This document shows, in pieces, positions 19,771 through 27,783 of a DNA stretch of 64,000 bases. The notes beneath the pieces were generated by a model that ran no database searches, was not told the origin of the DNA, and was given only the letters and a program-made list of their open reading frames with translations. The stretch comes from RBG-16-66-20 sp052386675 (GTDB lineage: Bacteria > Pseudomonadota > Gammaproteobacteria > Burkholderiales > SG8-39), in NCBI GenBank assembly GCA_052386675.1, contig JBQTJX010000043.1, positions 68,931 through 132,930 of the forward strand, written 5' to 3'. A program made the translations under genes and the position numbers. Every line of letters starts with the position of its first letter. Position 1 is the stretch's first letter.

Positions 19771-20540
19771 AAACCGCGCTCATCACGGGCTCGAGCGACG
19801 GGCTGGGGCTTGCGATTGCCGAGGCGCTGGCAGCCGCTGGATCCGACGTCGTGCTGCACGGACTCGCCCCCGAGGCGGAAGCAGCGCCGGCTTGCGCTCG
19901 CATCGAGGCCGCGCATGGGATCAAGGCTGCCTATGTGCGCAGCGATCTTTCCACCGATGCGGGCGTCGTGGCGCTGGCCGATGCGGCACGGACCGCGGTC
20001 GGCGGCATCGACATCCTCGTGAACAACGCCGTGGTCCGGCACTTCGGCCCGGTGGAGTCGCTTTCGCTGGAGGCGTGGCAGCGCGCCCTGGCCGTCAACC
20101 TGACCGCTGCGTTCCGGCTGGTCCAGCTCACGCTGCCCGGCATGCGCGAGCGCGGCTGGGGCCGGATCGTGAACCTGACCTCGGTGTACGGCAGCCGCGG
20201 CACCGCGAACCGGGCCGACTACGTGACGACCAAGACCGCGCTCATCGGCCTGACGCGTGCCGTCGCGATGGAAACCGTCGCCGCGGGGATCACCTGCAAT
20301 GCCGTATGCCCGGGCACGGTGATGACGCCCGGAATCGATGTCCGGGTAAGGGAACTGATGGCGCAAGCCGGCCTCGTGCGCGAGGAAGCCGAGCGCCGTT
20401 TCCTCGAGGGCAAGCAGCCGACCGGGCGTTTCGTGAAGGCCGCCGACGTCGGCGCGCTGGTCGCGTTCCTGTGCGGCCCGGCCGCGCAGGACATCACCGG
20501 CGCAGTGCTGCCCATGGAGGGCGGCTGGCTGGCGGGCTAG
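19767..20540 (+). CDS. SDR-family oxidoreductase, 3-hydroxybutyrate dehydrogenase-like
   Basis: A 257-residue short-chain dehydrogenase with a full catalytic set: TGSSDGLGLAIAEALA cofactor loop, NNAVVRHFG, NLTSVYGSRG (catalytic Ser), and YVTTKTALIGL (Tyr-x-x-x-Lys). The tail VLPMEGGWLAG is family-typical. The pattern is closest to D-3-hydroxybutyrate dehydrogenases, but the substrate cannot be fixed by eye. The start is GTG 19767, overlapping the MmgE/PrpD stop by 4 nt, so the two are translationally coupled. The Bug receptor gene starts 45 bp downstream. Confidence 0.88.
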   Translation: MKTALITGSSDGLGLAIAEALAAAGSDVVLHGLAPEAEAAPACARIEAAHGIKAAYVRSDLSTDAGVVALADAARTAVGGIDILVNNAVVRHFGPVESLSLEAWQRALAVNLTAAFRLVQLTLPGMRERGWGRIVNLTSVYGSRGTANRADYVTTKTALIGLTRAVAMETVAAGITCNAVCPGTVMTPGIDVRVRELMAQAGLVREEAERRFLEGKQPTGRFVKAADVGALVAFLCGPAAQDITGAVLPMEGGWLAG

Positions 20541-20585
20541 GACAATATCGAAGTGAAACCCAGGTCGACAATTCAGGGAGTGGAC

Positions 20586-21548
20586 ATGATGAAGCGAATG
20601 GTGGTGATGTGTTTGGCGGCGGCGTTCTCGGCCGGCGCGCTGGCGCAGGGCAGTTTCCCCGACAAGCCGGTGCGGCTGATCGTGCCGTTCCCTCCGGGCG
20701 GCGGCACCGACGTGCTGGGGCGGATCCTCGCCGCGAAGCTGGGCGAGACCTGGGGCCAGCAGGTGATCGTGGATAACCGGGCCGGCGCGCAGGGCAACGT
20801 CGGCACCGCGGCGGGCGCGAAGGCGGCGCCCGACGGATACACGCTCACCTTCGCGCACCAGGGCGCCCTGGTCATCAATCCTCACTTCTACAAGGACACC
20901 GGCTACGACACGCTGAAGGACTTCGCGCCCGTGGCGCGCACCACCGAAATGGCGTTCATCGCGGTGGCGCATCCCTCGGTGCCGGCGGCGAACCTGCGCG
21001 AGCTGGCGGCCTATGCGAAGCAGAATCCCGGCAAGCTCAGCTTCGCCTCCAGTTCCGCCGGCCCGCACATCGTGGGCGAGCTGTTCAAGCAGGCCACCGG
21101 CACGCAACTGCTGCACGTGCCGTACAAGGGCGCCGGCCCGGCCCTCAACGACCTGCTGGGCGGGCAGGTGAACGTCATGTTCTCCAATCCGACCTCGACC
21201 ATCCCGCATGTGCGCTCGGGCAAGCTGCGTGGCTTGGGTGTCATGGCCGGCAAGCGCAATCCGGCGCTGCCAGAGGTGCCCTCGGCGGGCGAACTGGGCA
21301 TCACCGAGCTCTCGAACGTCATCGAGTGGTATGGCATCGTCGTACCGGCCGCGACGCCGGCGCCCATCGTGCAGAAGCTGAGCGCCGACCTGCTGAAGGT
21401 CATGGGCATGGCCGAGGTCCGGGAGCGCATCGAGAAGGCGGGCCAGGCGCCGTCCCCGGCCGGGGCGGAGGAGTTCGGCCGCGTGATGCGCGCGGACTTC
21501 GAGCGCTGGAGGAAGGTGATCAGCGCCGCCGGCATCAAGCCGGAGTAG
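20586..21548 (+). CDS. Bug/TctC-type periplasmic solute receptor (orphan)
   Basis: A 320-residue exported binding protein of the tripartite tricarboxylate transporter (TTT) family. Signal peptide MMKRMVVMCLAAAFSAGALAQ; then the signature KPVRLIVPFPPGGGTDVLGR, the ligand loop NRAGAQGNVGTAAGAKAAPDG, and HVPYKGAGPALNDLLGGQV. The start ATG 20586 (or 20589) follows CAGGGAG; a GTG further upstream gives a non-signal extension. No tctA/tctB genes adjoin it, as is usual for the many orphan Bug proteins of Betaproteobacteria. Its operon with MmgE/PrpD and an SDR suggests that it binds the acid they degrade. Confidence 0.92.
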   Translation: MMKRMVVMCLAAAFSAGALAQGSFPDKPVRLIVPFPPGGGTDVLGRILAAKLGETWGQQVIVDNRAGAQGNVGTAAGAKAAPDGYTLTFAHQGALVINPHFYKDTGYDTLKDFAPVARTTEMAFIAVAHPSVPAANLRELAAYAKQNPGKLSFASSSAGPHIVGELFKQATGTQLLHVPYKGAGPALNDLLGGQVNVMFSNPTSTIPHVRSGKLRGLGVMAGKRNPALPEVPSAGELGITELSNVIEWYGIVVPAATPAPIVQKLSADLLKVMGMAEVRERIEKAGQAPSPAGAEEFGRVMRADFERWRKVISAAGIKPE

Positions 21549-21592
21549 CGCGGCAACAGGCTCGGGGATTCAGGTACGCTAGCGCGGCAACC

Positions 21593-22630
21593 ATGGCCGG
21601 CGCACCGAACTCCCCGAACGCTCCGAACCCGCTTCGCCAGCTCCTCGGCGTCGCGCGCGAAGTGTCCTTCGTCAAGGGCGCCGAGCTCGTCCGCCAGGGC
21701 GAGGCTTCGCGCGGCGCGTTCCTGATCCGCTCCGGCGCTTGCGAAGCGCGAGTCGCGCTGCCCGGCGGTGGTTCCATGACGGTGGCGGCCTTCAGCGCCG
21801 AGGACATGTTCGGCGAGATGGCGCTGCTCGAGCGCGGCGTGGTTTCGGCGACGGTGGTCGCGACCGCGAACCTGGACGGTTGGTTCATCGGGCGCGACGA
21901 TTTCCGCGCCATGGTGGCGAGCCGCGAGGCGGCGGCGCTGGAGGTGCAGCGGGGGATCACGCGGATCCTGGCCGACAAGCTGCGCGCGCTGAACGAGCGC
22001 ATCAAGGAATATCCGGCGGTGGAAGACCATCCCATGGCCGGCGATGCGCCCGCTTCCGACCCGCTGGCGCAGGTGAAGCGCTCGCGCCAGGCGTCTTTCG
22101 ACTGGAAGGCGTTCCTCCCCATCCTGCCGTTCTTCGAGGGCTTCGATGCCCACGAACTGGACGAACTGGCTTCGCTCGGGAAAGTGATCGAGCTGCAGCG
22201 CGGGGCGTGGGTCTTCGCCGCGGGATTGCCGGCATCTGCCGCGTTCCTGGTGGTGCGCGGCGCGCTGGAGGTGTTCACGCGTGGCGAGGGCAAGGAGCGC
22301 CGCGTCGCGATCGCCGGTCCCGGGGAACTCGTCGGCTTCGTGGCCCTGATCCGCGGCGCGCCGCATGGTGGCAACGCGCGGGTGCGGGAGGCCTGCTGCC
22401 TGCTGGAGATTCCGCGCGCGGGGTTCATGGAAATCTACGAGGGGAATTCAGGCGCGACGGTGAGCCTGCATCATGCGATTCATCGCAGCCTGATGCGGGC
22501 GCTGGCGCGGACCAATACGCAACTGACCAGGTTGATCAGCCATGCGCGGCTGACGGATTCGACGAAGAAGGCGCGGGAACTGGAGGCGGCGCTCGCAGCG
22601 CAGGTGGTACGCGCCGAGGCTCCGGAATAG
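21593..22630 (+). CDS. Protein with two tandem cyclic nucleotide-binding domains and no output domain
   Basis: A 345-residue soluble protein. The first cNMP-type beta-roll covers about residues 10-140, with FSAEDMFGEMALLERG as the phosphate-binding-cassette region. The second covers about 170-300, with AIAGPGELVGFVALIRGAPHGGNARV in the same place. The second lacks the usual GE(I/L)A(L/M) Glu-Ala order, so it may bind ligand weakly or not at all. The C-terminal 45 residues are helical. No helix-turn-helix, kinase or channel part is visible. Its stop abuts the stop of the convergent amidotransferase gene with no space between. Probably a signalling adaptor; target unknown. Confidence 0.8.
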   Translation: MAGAPNSPNAPNPLRQLLGVAREVSFVKGAELVRQGEASRGAFLIRSGACEARVALPGGGSMTVAAFSAEDMFGEMALLERGVVSATVVATANLDGWFIGRDDFRAMVASREAAALEVQRGITRILADKLRALNERIKEYPAVEDHPMAGDAPASDPLAQVKRSRQASFDWKAFLPILPFFEGFDAHELDELASLGKVIELQRGAWVFAAGLPASAAFLVVRGALEVFTRGEGKERRVAIAGPGELVGFVALIRGAPHGGNARVREACCLLEIPRAGFMEIYEGNSGATVSLHHAIHRSLMRALARTNTQLTRLISHARLTDSTKKARELEAALAAQVVRAEAPE

Positions 22631-23554
22631 TCAGTTCAGGAGCCGCACCGCCACGCGCGGCCTGCCGTTTCTGGCTTCCGCGAACAGCGCCCCGTACTCC
22701 GGCAACTCCACCCACGCCGAGGTATCGCGCGTCAGCGGTTCGGAGGCCACGATGATCGAATCCGCGTTCTCCGCGCCGCCCGCCATGCGCCACTCGCCCT
22801 CGTGCATGGCGTAGTCGCTGCCCAGCGTGTACCAGAGCGACAGGTAGTTCAGGTTCGCCTCGTGCACCCGGGCGGGATCCTCGGTGCGGTAGCAGCCGAA
22901 ATCGAAGCAATACCGGACAGCCGCAAGCTGCGAGCCGTTGGTGATGAACAGGTTCACCGACGAGGACAGGGCGATGCCCAGCTTCTCCCTCGCCCGGCGG
23001 ATGATGGCGAGCGTGTCCTCGATCGCGGCAAAAACCTCGGCCTCCGATGACTCGCCATATGGATCCTTCAGCTGCGACACGAACAGCGCGTAGATCCACT
23101 CGCTGTCGGTCGTGCCCTTGATCTTCTGCAGGAACTCGTTCTTCACCTCCAGCGCCAGCAGCGGCTTCATTTCATGGATGCCGGCCAGGTCGCCGTTGTG
23201 CGCCAGGCACCAGGGCACACCCTCGAACTGGAACGGGTGCACGTTCTGCAGCGAGATGTCCACGGTGGTGGAGTAGGCGACGCCGCGTACGTGCCCGAGC
23301 ACGCAGCTCGCGCGCACCTTCTCGGCGAGGTTCTTCAGGTTGCGATCGAAGACCGGCAGCGAAGGCGAGCCGTAGGCGAAGGGCTTCGCGGGTTCATGCG
23401 ACACCGGCGACCAGGCGCGCAGGCCGAAGCCGGCGAGGTTCAGCATGTGCAGCATCTTGGGCATGTACGACTGCCGGATGAGCGCCGAGTCGGGCTGGAA
23501 CAGCAGGCTGTCCAGCAGGACGGGTTGGCCGAGGTAGAGGAGGGCGCGGCACAT
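22631..23554 (-). CDS. Class II glutamine amidotransferase (YafJ/GAT-II type)
   Basis: A 307-residue N-terminal nucleophile hydrolase. The catalytic Cys is the second residue (MCRALLYLGQP), exposed when Met is removed. Conserved features: CVLGHVRGVAYS, the Asn/Gly pair in WCLAHNGDLAG that forms the oxyanion hole, and TDSEWIYALFVSQL. It lacks a synthase domain, so it is a stand-alone glutaminase domain of the YafJ group, whose physiological acceptor is not established. It runs in the same direction as the nucleotidyltransferase-fold gene 35 bp upstream. Confidence 0.88.
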   Translation of the reverse strand: MCRALLYLGQPVLLDSLLFQPDSALIRQSYMPKMLHMLNLAGFGLRAWSPVSHEPAKPFAYGSPSLPVFDRNLKNLAEKVRASCVLGHVRGVAYSTTVDISLQNVHPFQFEGVPWCLAHNGDLAGIHEMKPLLALEVKNEFLQKIKGTTDSEWIYALFVSQLKDPYGESSEAEVFAAIEDTLAIIRRAREKLGIALSSSVNLFITNGSQLAAVRYCFDFGCYRTEDPARVHEANLNYLSLWYTLGSDYAMHEGEWRMAGGAENADSIIVASEPLTRDTSAWVELPEYGALFAEARNGRPRVAVRLLN

Positions 23555-23589
23555 ACAGCGATCTTACCTGCCTGGGGCGCGAACTGAAG

Positions 23590-24642
23590 CTACGCGCGCC
23601 AGAGTGCGGGAAGGTCGGTCTCCGGCGCGAGTGCGATGAGCGCCGCCCGTCCCTGGCTGGCGCGCTCGCGCCATCCCCGGCCACGCGAAAGCAGGTCGCG
23701 CCACGCCGCATTGAAGGTGCGGGCCTGCCCCGAATCCGCGAACCAGGTGGCGAGCGCGGCAGCCTGAAGAAGATCCTTCGTCGCCTTGGTTCGCTGGCGC
23801 AGTGGCCGTTCGCCGAACACCAGCAGCTTGTGCACCGCGTAGCGCTCGGGCGCGGGCAGGTTCACCGTGCAGGCGCCGGTGCGGCCGAAGGCGCAGCCCT
23901 GGGTCGTGCCCTCAAGGGAGAACTCCATGAACTTGAGTGGCTCGAGCACGACGTTCAGCTCCGGCATCGCCACCGGTTTTCCGCTGCGCGTGCGGCTGGT
24001 CAGGAAATCCACCCGCAGCTCGGCGTCCGAGGGGTTGCGGTACTGGGTGCCGATCCGGCCGCTCAGTTCGGTGATCGGCAGCAAGCCCATTTCGAGCGAC
24101 TGCAGGGCGCCGTGGACATCGACCTTGAGGTCCGCTGGCAGCGCCACAGAGACATTGCGGCCCGCGTGCGCCACGTCCACGTCGAGCGTCGCCGAGGCGT
24201 CGGTCCAGCGCACGCCCAGCAGGTTGCCGTAGGCGATGAAGGCGTGGGTGCCGGCGAGAATCGCGCCGGCGCGGAACAGGCCGTGCTCCGCAAGCTGCTT
24301 GACGATGCGGAAATGCTTCGGCGCCATCGGCGCGCAACCCAGGTTGATCGCGGCCAGGGCCTGCGGCGCCAGTGCGCCGCGAGCGCGGCTGCCCTTGAAG
24401 CGCTCGACCAGCGCGCGCACGGACTCGTTGTCCGGGCCGACGTAGAGCACGCGCGAACGCGCGGCGCCGGCCTCGCGGTAGGAGAAGTACCAGTACGCGC
24501 GGCCCTTGCGCTTCAGTGTGTGGAAGCTGCCGGACAGGCCGGCGAGGGCGTTGTCCAGCTCGAAGGCGCGCGTGCGCTCCGCCAGTTCGGCGTAGGCGGT
24601 CTGGGCCGCAAGGGGCAAGTCGGTGTAGCGCCGGGGGGGCAT
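23590..24642 (-). CDS. Nucleotidyltransferase-fold protein of the GSU2403 type
   Basis: A protein of about 350 residues that resembles the GSU2403 family of nucleotidyltransferase-like proteins, by analogy with AbiEii/minimal nucleotidyltransferases. A helical N-terminal third contains LKRKGRAYWYFSYRE and VLYVGPDNE. The centre has AILAGTHAFIAYGNLLGVRW followed by a T-x-D-V-D-V pattern (ATLDVDVAHAG) that would supply the catalytic Asp pair. PERYAVHKLLVFGERP is a conserved C-terminal segment. ATG 24642 was chosen; a TTG 36 nt upstream is possible. No clear ribosome site is visible. A 9-bp inverted repeat with an AT-rich centre lies just upstream. A toxin-type activity is possible but unproven. 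Confidence 0.65.
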   Translation of the reverse strand: MPPRRYTDLPLAAQTAYAELAERTRAFELDNALAGLSGSFHTLKRKGRAYWYFSYREAGAARSRVLYVGPDNESVRALVERFKGSRARGALAPQALAAINLGCAPMAPKHFRIVKQLAEHGLFRAGAILAGTHAFIAYGNLLGVRWTDASATLDVDVAHAGRNVSVALPADLKVDVHGALQSLEMGLLPITELSGRIGTQYRNPSDAELRVDFLTSRTRSGKPVAMPELNVVLEPLKFMEFSLEGTTQGCAFGRTGACTVNLPAPERYAVHKLLVFGERPLRQRTKATKDLLQAAALATWFADSGQARTFNAAWRDLLSRGRGWRERASQGRAALIALAPETDLPALWRA

Positions 24643-24647
24643 GAAAG

Positions 24648-24678
24648 TTGCTAGACATTTTACAAAAACGTCTAGCAA
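24648..24678. promoter_or_regulatory. Inverted repeat upstream of the nucleotidyltransferase-fold gene (candidate autoregulatory operator)
   Basis: TTGCTAGAC (24648-24656) and GTCTAGCAA (24670-24678) are perfect inverted 9-mers around the AT-rich spacer ATTTTACAAAAAC. On the minus strand the element ends 5 nt before ATG 24642. In this GC-rich window an AT-rich palindrome at a start is conspicuous. On the minus strand the centre contains TGTAAAAT, a plausible -10 element. The repeat may be an operator or, in RNA, a hairpin near the start codon. Confidence 0.5.
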
Positions 24679-24708
24679 CCGGCAAGCCCGGCCTGCTGCA
24701 GACGGATA

Positions 24709-24728
24709 ATGTAACCGATCGGTTACAT
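24709..24728. repeat. 20-bp palindrome, copy 2
   Basis: An exact copy of ATGTAACCGATCGGTTACAT, beginning 2 bp after the stop of the minus-strand aldo/keto reductase gene and lying about 67 bp upstream of the next minus-strand start (24642). This is the only copy also placed where it could act as a promoter-side operator. The flanking bases differ from those of the other two copies, so the 20-bp core is the conserved unit. Confidence 0.85.
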
Positions 24729-24730
24729 CC

Positions 24731-25705
24731 TCACCAGGTCTTGGGCTTGGTCTCCTCCGAGCGGTCGGTGGCGGGTGGCGGCGCGACCGACAGCGCGGAG
24801 ATCTCGGCCCGCAGCGCCGGGGTCATGTCCACCTTGACCGCATCGAGCGAAGCCTGCAGCTGCTCGACGTTGCGCGCGCCGATGATGGGCGCGGTGACCG
24901 CCGGGTGCGCCCCGACCCAGGCCACGGCGGCGCTGACCGGATGCAGGCCCTTCGCCTTGCAGAAGGCGACGTAGCGGTCGGCGACCTCGAACATCCAGGC
25001 GTCGCTGTAGCGGGCCTCGTACATCTTGTTGGTCTTGAGCCTTCCGCTTGCCTGGCCGGAATACTTGCCCGAGAGCAGGCCGGCGGCGCCGGGGCTGTAG
25101 GGAATGACACCGATGCCGTTCGCCTGGCACATGGGCAGGATCTCGACCTCCGCCTGGCGCTTGACCAGGTTGTACATCGGCTGGTGCACCTGCAACCGCG
25201 CCCAGTTGCTGCGATCCTGGAAGTCCACCGCAAGCTGGGTCTGCCACGCCGACCAGTTGCTGACGGCCGGATAGAGGACCTTGCCCGAGCGCACCACGTC
25301 CTCCAGCGCGCGCATGGATTCGTCGATCGGGGTGCGCGAGTCGAACTGGTGCAGGAACAGGACGTCCACGCGATCCGTGCCCAGGCGCTTGAGGCTCGCC
25401 TCGACCGCGCGGGTGACATGGCGCCGCGAGGTGCCGCGCGCGTTGATATCCGCGGAGGCCGGGTTGTAGCACTTGGTGGTGATCACCAGGTCGTCGCGGT
25501 GGCCCTTCATGAGCCGGCCGAGGATTTCCTCGGACTTGCCCTTGTTGTACTGGTCGGCGCAGTCGTAGAAGTTGATTCCCGAGTCGCGCGTAGCCTTGTA
25601 CATCGCCGTCGAGGCGGCTTCATCGGCGTCGCCGCCGAAGGACATGGTGCCGAAGCACAGTTCGGAAACCTGGATTCCGGTGCGGCCGAGCGGTTTGGTT
25701 TTCAT
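24731..25705 (-). CDS. Aldo/keto reductase
   Basis: A 324-residue NADPH-type TIM-barrel reductase. Seen: LGRTGIQVSELCFGTMSFGG at the N-terminus; the catalytic Asp/Tyr region NFYDCADQYNKGKSEEILG; a barrel Lys in ITTKCYN; a conserved His in DVLFLHQFD; and the cofactor-binding PIIGARNVEQLQASLDAV. The sequence fits the YajO/Tas-like branch that acts on small aldehydes and ketones. The gene is monocistronic or followed by the nucleotidyltransferase-fold gene. The divergent lipoprotein gene begins only 36 bp from its start. Substrate unknown. Confidence 0.9.
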   Translation of the reverse strand: MKTKPLGRTGIQVSELCFGTMSFGGDADEAASTAMYKATRDSGINFYDCADQYNKGKSEEILGRLMKGHRDDLVITTKCYNPASADINARGTSRRHVTRAVEASLKRLGTDRVDVLFLHQFDSRTPIDESMRALEDVVRSGKVLYPAVSNWSAWQTQLAVDFQDRSNWARLQVHQPMYNLVKRQAEVEILPMCQANGIGVIPYSPGAAGLLSGKYSGQASGRLKTNKMYEARYSDAWMFEVADRYVAFCKAKGLHPVSAAVAWVGAHPAVTAPIIGARNVEQLQASLDAVKVDMTPALRAEISALSVAPPPATDRSEETKPKTW

Positions 25706-25741
25706 GCGGCGATCTTATAGGATGAAACGCCGATTCCGCCA

Positions 25742-26407
25742 ATGCCTGTCACCCGCGCCGCCCTGCTCGCTATCCTGATCCTCGCGGCCGCCGGCTGCGC
25801 CACGCCCGAGCCGAAGGAAATCGCCGTCATCGCCGCCTCGCGCGGCACCATCTCGACCTGGAACGAGGTCCTGCCCGGTGATTCGCTGGTCAAGGACAGC
25901 CAGGTCTTCGTTTCGGTCACGCCCATCACCGGCCCGGATCCCGGCCTGCTGGGCATCCTGATCGAACGCACCCGCGTGGCGGAAGCCATTGGCGACAGCG
26001 GCGCGGCGCTGGCCCTGAAATTCGACCGTGACCTGGAGCAGGCGCTGCGGCGCCACGCGCGCGCCGAGACGCGCAAGGTCGGGTTCCGGATCCTGGAGAC
26101 CGACGGCGACGCCGACTACCTGCTGCTGCCCTACGTGCGGCTGGAGTTGCGGCCGGACGGCCGCGCGGCGCCGGAGTTCGTGCTGGTGGTGCGCTACCGG
26201 AACGCGGCGATGGGAGGAGACGGCACGCGCAAGTTTCGCAGCGTCGGCAAGGAATTCCGGCCGTTGACGGCCATGGGCGGCGAGGCAGGGTGGGCCGATC
26301 GCGAGGCGGCGCTGCTCAGGGAGGCGGCCGCGCGTGCCTTCGACGAGCTCGCGCGGGAGTTCCTGCACGACCGGAACCAGCACGCGACCCAGGTAATCGC
26401 GCGTTGA
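25742..26407 (+). CDS. Putative outer-membrane lipoprotein of unknown function
   Basis: A 221-residue protein. The N-terminus has a lipoprotein signal, LAILILAAAGCATPEP, with Cys19 after AAG, so the mature protein should be lipid-anchored. The mature part begins near TISTWNEVLPGDSLVKDSQVFVSVTP, then a mixed alpha/beta segment with KVGFRILETDGDADYLLLPYVRLELR and a charged helical C-terminus. No family is recognised. The divergent aldo/keto reductase is 36 bp away and the LIV operon starts 122 bp downstream; neither indicates a function. Confidence 0.75.
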   Translation: MPVTRAALLAILILAAAGCATPEPKEIAVIAASRGTISTWNEVLPGDSLVKDSQVFVSVTPITGPDPGLLGILIERTRVAEAIGDSGAALALKFDRDLEQALRRHARAETRKVGFRILETDGDADYLLLPYVRLELRPDGRAAPEFVLVVRYRNAAMGGDGTRKFRSVGKEFRPLTAMGGEAGWADREAALLREAAARAFDELAREFLHDRNQHATQVIAR

Positions 26408-26529
26408 AGACTCGTTTGTGCAGTGCGGTAAGGATTGCGCGAAGCGCGGTTCAATCGTAGAGTCCTGCAGCCATACAAGAAGACGGTCCGGCAGTCGAAG
26501 CGGCCGCTCAACCCGAGGAGACCACCACC

Positions 26530-27714
26530 ATGTTCAGTCCCCGTTTTTCCCGTCGCGCCATCCTGGGCGTGCTCGCCGCGGCCGTTCTCACCCCGGCGTT
26601 CGCGCAGGACGCGCCCGTCCGCATCGGCTACGCCATCGCGCGCACCGGCCCCTGGTCGGCCGGCGCGCAGGTGACGCAGGAACCCAACTACATCATGTGG
26701 GCCGAGCAGGTGAACGCGCGCGGCGGCCTGAACGTGAAGGGCAAGAAGCGCAAGGTCGAGCTGGTGGCGGTGGACGACCGCAGCGAGATGGAGACGGTGG
26801 TGCGCTCGTATGAAAAGCTCATGGGCAGCGACAAGGTGGACCTGATCCTGCCGCCCTGGGGCACCGGCGCGAACTTCGCGGTGATGCCGCTGGCGCAGAA
26901 GCACGGCTACCCGATGCTGTCGCCCACCGCAACCGGCCGCAAGCTGCTCGGCATGAAGAACCCGTACTTCTTCGCCCTGCTGCAGCAGCCTGACCGCATG
27001 ATGGACGCGCTGGCGGAGTTCCTCGCGGCGCGCGGCGCGAAGACGGTGGCGGTGATCTACGTCGACGAGCTGTTCGGCCTGGAGCAGTTCGCCGGGCTGG
27101 AGACCTCGCTCAAGCAGAAGAACATCCAGCTCGTGGAGAAGAAGAGCTACCCGATCGGCGTCAAGGACCTGCAGCCGGTGCTGAACGACATCAAGTCGAA
27201 GAACCCGGATGCGTTCGTCGCGCTGAGCTACCCGCCGGACACCTTCCTCATCACCGGGCAGTCCCGGGCAATCGGCTTCAACCCGAAGCTGTTCTACACC
27301 GCGGTGGGCACCGCGTTCCCGGTCTACCGCGACAAGTTCGGCCCGGTCGCCGAGGGCGTGATGGGGCTGGGCACCTGGAACCCGAAGACCAGCGCCGCGA
27401 CCAAGGCGTACTTCGACGCGCACGTGGCGCGCTGGAAGAAGGAACCGGACCGCTGGGCGAGCGCCCATGCCTGGGCCGGCCTGCAGATCCTCGAGCAGGC
27501 GGTGGCCAAGGCGGGCCTGGACCGCAAGGCGCTGCGCGACACGATCGCCAGCGCGGAGTTCGACACCATCATCGGCAAGATCCGCTTCCGCAACGGCGAG
27601 AACATCTCCACGCCGGGCGCGGTGAGCCAGTGGCAATCCGGCGAGTTCGAGGTGGTCTGGCCGCCGCAAAACGCGACCGGGCCGGCGTACTACCCGAAGC
27701 AAGCCTGGAAGTAA
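26530..27714 (+). CDS. livK: Branched-chain amino acid-type ABC transporter substrate-binding protein
   Basis: A 394-residue type I periplasmic binding protein. A Tat-like or Sec signal is present (FSRRAILGVLAAAVLTPAFAQ; the SRRxxL pattern suggests Tat). The mature part starts PVRIGYAIARTGPWSAGAQ, the usual LivK opening, and continues with DDRSEMETVVRSYEKLMGSDKVD and a long C-lobe. CGAGGAG precedes ATG 26530. It is first in an operon with livH, livM, livG and livF. The hairpin after its stop (27729-27755) could give it higher expression than the membrane genes. LIV-type systems with such binding proteins often import aromatic or short acids; the fused aldehyde dehydrogenase downstream favours an aromatic substrate. 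Confidence 0.92.
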   Translation: MFSPRFSRRAILGVLAAAVLTPAFAQDAPVRIGYAIARTGPWSAGAQVTQEPNYIMWAEQVNARGGLNVKGKKRKVELVAVDDRSEMETVVRSYEKLMGSDKVDLILPPWGTGANFAVMPLAQKHGYPMLSPTATGRKLLGMKNPYFFALLQQPDRMMDALAEFLAARGAKTVAVIYVDELFGLEQFAGLETSLKQKNIQLVEKKSYPIGVKDLQPVLNDIKSKNPDAFVALSYPPDTFLITGQSRAIGFNPKLFYTAVGTAFPVYRDKFGPVAEGVMGLGTWNPKTSAATKAYFDAHVARWKKEPDRWASAHAWAGLQILEQAVAKAGLDRKALRDTIASAEFDTIIGKIRFRNGENISTPGAVSQWQSGEFEVVWPPQNATGPAYYPKQAWK

Positions 27715-27728
27715 TCCGGAACTGCCCC

Positions 27729-27758
27729 GGGCCCTGCGGCGCACCCGCAGGGCCCTTT
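27729..27758 (+). terminator. GC-rich hairpin between livK and livH (partial terminator/attenuator)
   Basis: The 11-bp arms GGGCCCTGCGG (27729-27739) and CCGCAGGGCCC (27745-27755) enclose a CGCAC loop and are followed by TTT. It lies 14 bp after the livK stop and 26 bp before livH. The short T-tract suggests incomplete termination or mRNA stabilisation, the usual way to make more binding protein than permease. Confidence 0.7.
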
Positions 27759-27783
27759 CGTATCCACGGTCTGCGCGGTCTCC

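Noticed and set aside
24648..24678. The 9-bp inverted repeat as a transposon end or attachment site
   Set aside because: No flanking direct repeat, integrase or transposase was seen. The position at a gene start favours an operator.
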